Positions 30,323-30,591 of a DNA stretch of 30,591 bases are shown one piece after another. Made by a program: the position numbers and the translations under genes. The DNA is taken from NCBI GenBank assembly GCA_036276035.1, contig DASUCM010000035.1, forward strand, positions 1 through 30,591, in the 5' to 3' direction. The stretch's first letter is position 1, and each line of letters opens with the position of its first letter. Source of the DNA: JACDAF01 sp036276035. GTDB lineage: Bacteria > Chloroflexota > Limnocylindria > P2-11E. The notes under the pieces were generated by a model that was given only the letters and a program-made list of their open reading frames with translations, ran no database searches and was not told the origin of the DNA.

Positions 30323-30591
30323 GACCCCGCACGCCTCGTCCAGAGGCGCAGGCGGAGCAGCGCGATGTCGCGCAGTGTGCGCAGCACGACCTTTGGCGCG
30401 GCACCGGCCGCGAGGCCCGCGACGCGGGGGTAGTGCGGCACCGCGACCTGCCGGATCCGCAGTCCCGCGCTACGCAGGCGCAGCAGGAGCTCCGCGCTGA
30501 AGAACGCCCCGTTCGAGCGCACGTCCGCGAGCGGCGCGCGCTGGAAGACCTCGGTCCGGAACAGCTTGTACGCGCAGTCGACGTCGCGGAA
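30319..30591 (-). CDS. Family 2 glycosyltransferase, C-terminal part (start outside window)
   Basis: Only 90 residues, open to the window edge. FRDVDCAYKLFRTEVFQ and SNGAFFSAELLLRLRSAG, then VAVPHYPRVAGLAAGAAPKV, match the C-terminal acceptor side of dolichol-phosphate-mannose-synthase-type GT2 enzymes. The catalytic DxD part lies outside the window. The sugar and acceptor are unknown. Confidence 0.8.
   Translation of the reverse strand, partial: FRDVDCAYKLFRTEVFQRAPLADVRSNGAFFSAELLLRLRSAGLRIRQVAVPHYPRVAGLAAGAAPKVVLRTLRDIALLRLRLWTRRAGS

Noticed and set aside
1..30591. parS site, CRISPR array, transposase or integrase
   Set aside because: I scanned for a GTTTCACGTGAAAC-like palindrome, regular repeats with spacers and transposase motifs and saw none that I could support.

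Overview
The window looks like the replication-origin region of a high-GC bacterial chromosome (about 70% G+C by eye). It carries parA(partial)-parB-gyrB-gyrA, ftsEX, smpB, a tmRNA gene, the reverse-strand block rpmH-rnpA-yidD-yidC-jag, and divergently dnaA-dnaN-recF with a DUF721/DciA gene. The short YidC without a large periplasmic domain, the style of gene starts and the gene content fit a Chloroflexota-type bacterium (for example the Limnocylindria/Ellin6529 side). That placement is an inference, not proven.

Layout. (1) 1-7192, plus strand: parA, parB, gyrB, a hotdog thioesterase and gyrA. Four of the joins are close or overlapping (ATGA, ATGA, GTGA). gyrA contains an in-frame 157-residue mini-intein. 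(2) 7447-10413: ftsE-ftsX and a secreted coiled-coil/M23 peptidase, the usual FtsEX-activated hydrolase partnership. (3) 10544-10742: a small self-contained transcription unit (promoter, 12-nt perfect Shine-Dalgarno, short ORF, strong terminator) directly in front of smpB (10763-11263). (4) 11260-13249: zinc-ribbon protein and TerC on the minus strand, EamA transporter on the plus strand. (5) 13302-16460: a CpaB/SAF protein facing two TadE-like pseudopilins and a TadG-like protein, a piece of a Tad/Flp pilus system without its ATPase or platform genes. (6) 16496-18645: two Lys/Arg/Ala-rich low-complexity proteins, the tmRNA gene (tag ANPNGSQITGTNSYALAA) and an SGNH lipoprotein. (7) 18674-22466, minus strand: MFS transporter, jag, yidC, yidD, rnpA, rpmH. 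(8) 22717-30322, plus strand: dnaA, an oriC-like spacer with phased DnaA boxes, dnaN, recF, dciA-like, a membrane protein with a degenerate PP2C domain plus beta-propeller, a rhomboid protease and a bifunctional-nuclease-family protein. A truncated glycosyltransferase lies at the right edge.

How it fits together: initiation (DnaA, oriC), clamp (DnaN), repair (RecF), helicase loading (DciA-like), segregation (ParAB) and topology (gyrase) are grouped around the origin. They sit with membrane insertion (YidC/YidD/Jag), ribosome rescue (tmRNA, SmpB) and division-linked cell-wall hydrolysis (FtsEX plus M23). Several transcription-unit-first genes have a TANNNT -10 element 6-8 nt before the start codon, suggesting leaderless translation. 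No insertion sequences, CRISPR arrays or tRNA genes were seen.

Best candidates for something new: the GyrA mini-intein at a site upstream of the catalytic tyrosine; the leader-ORF/terminator unit before smpB; the pseudophosphatase-propeller protein in the dnaA operon region; and an 11-codon leaderless ORF coupled to the nuclease gene.
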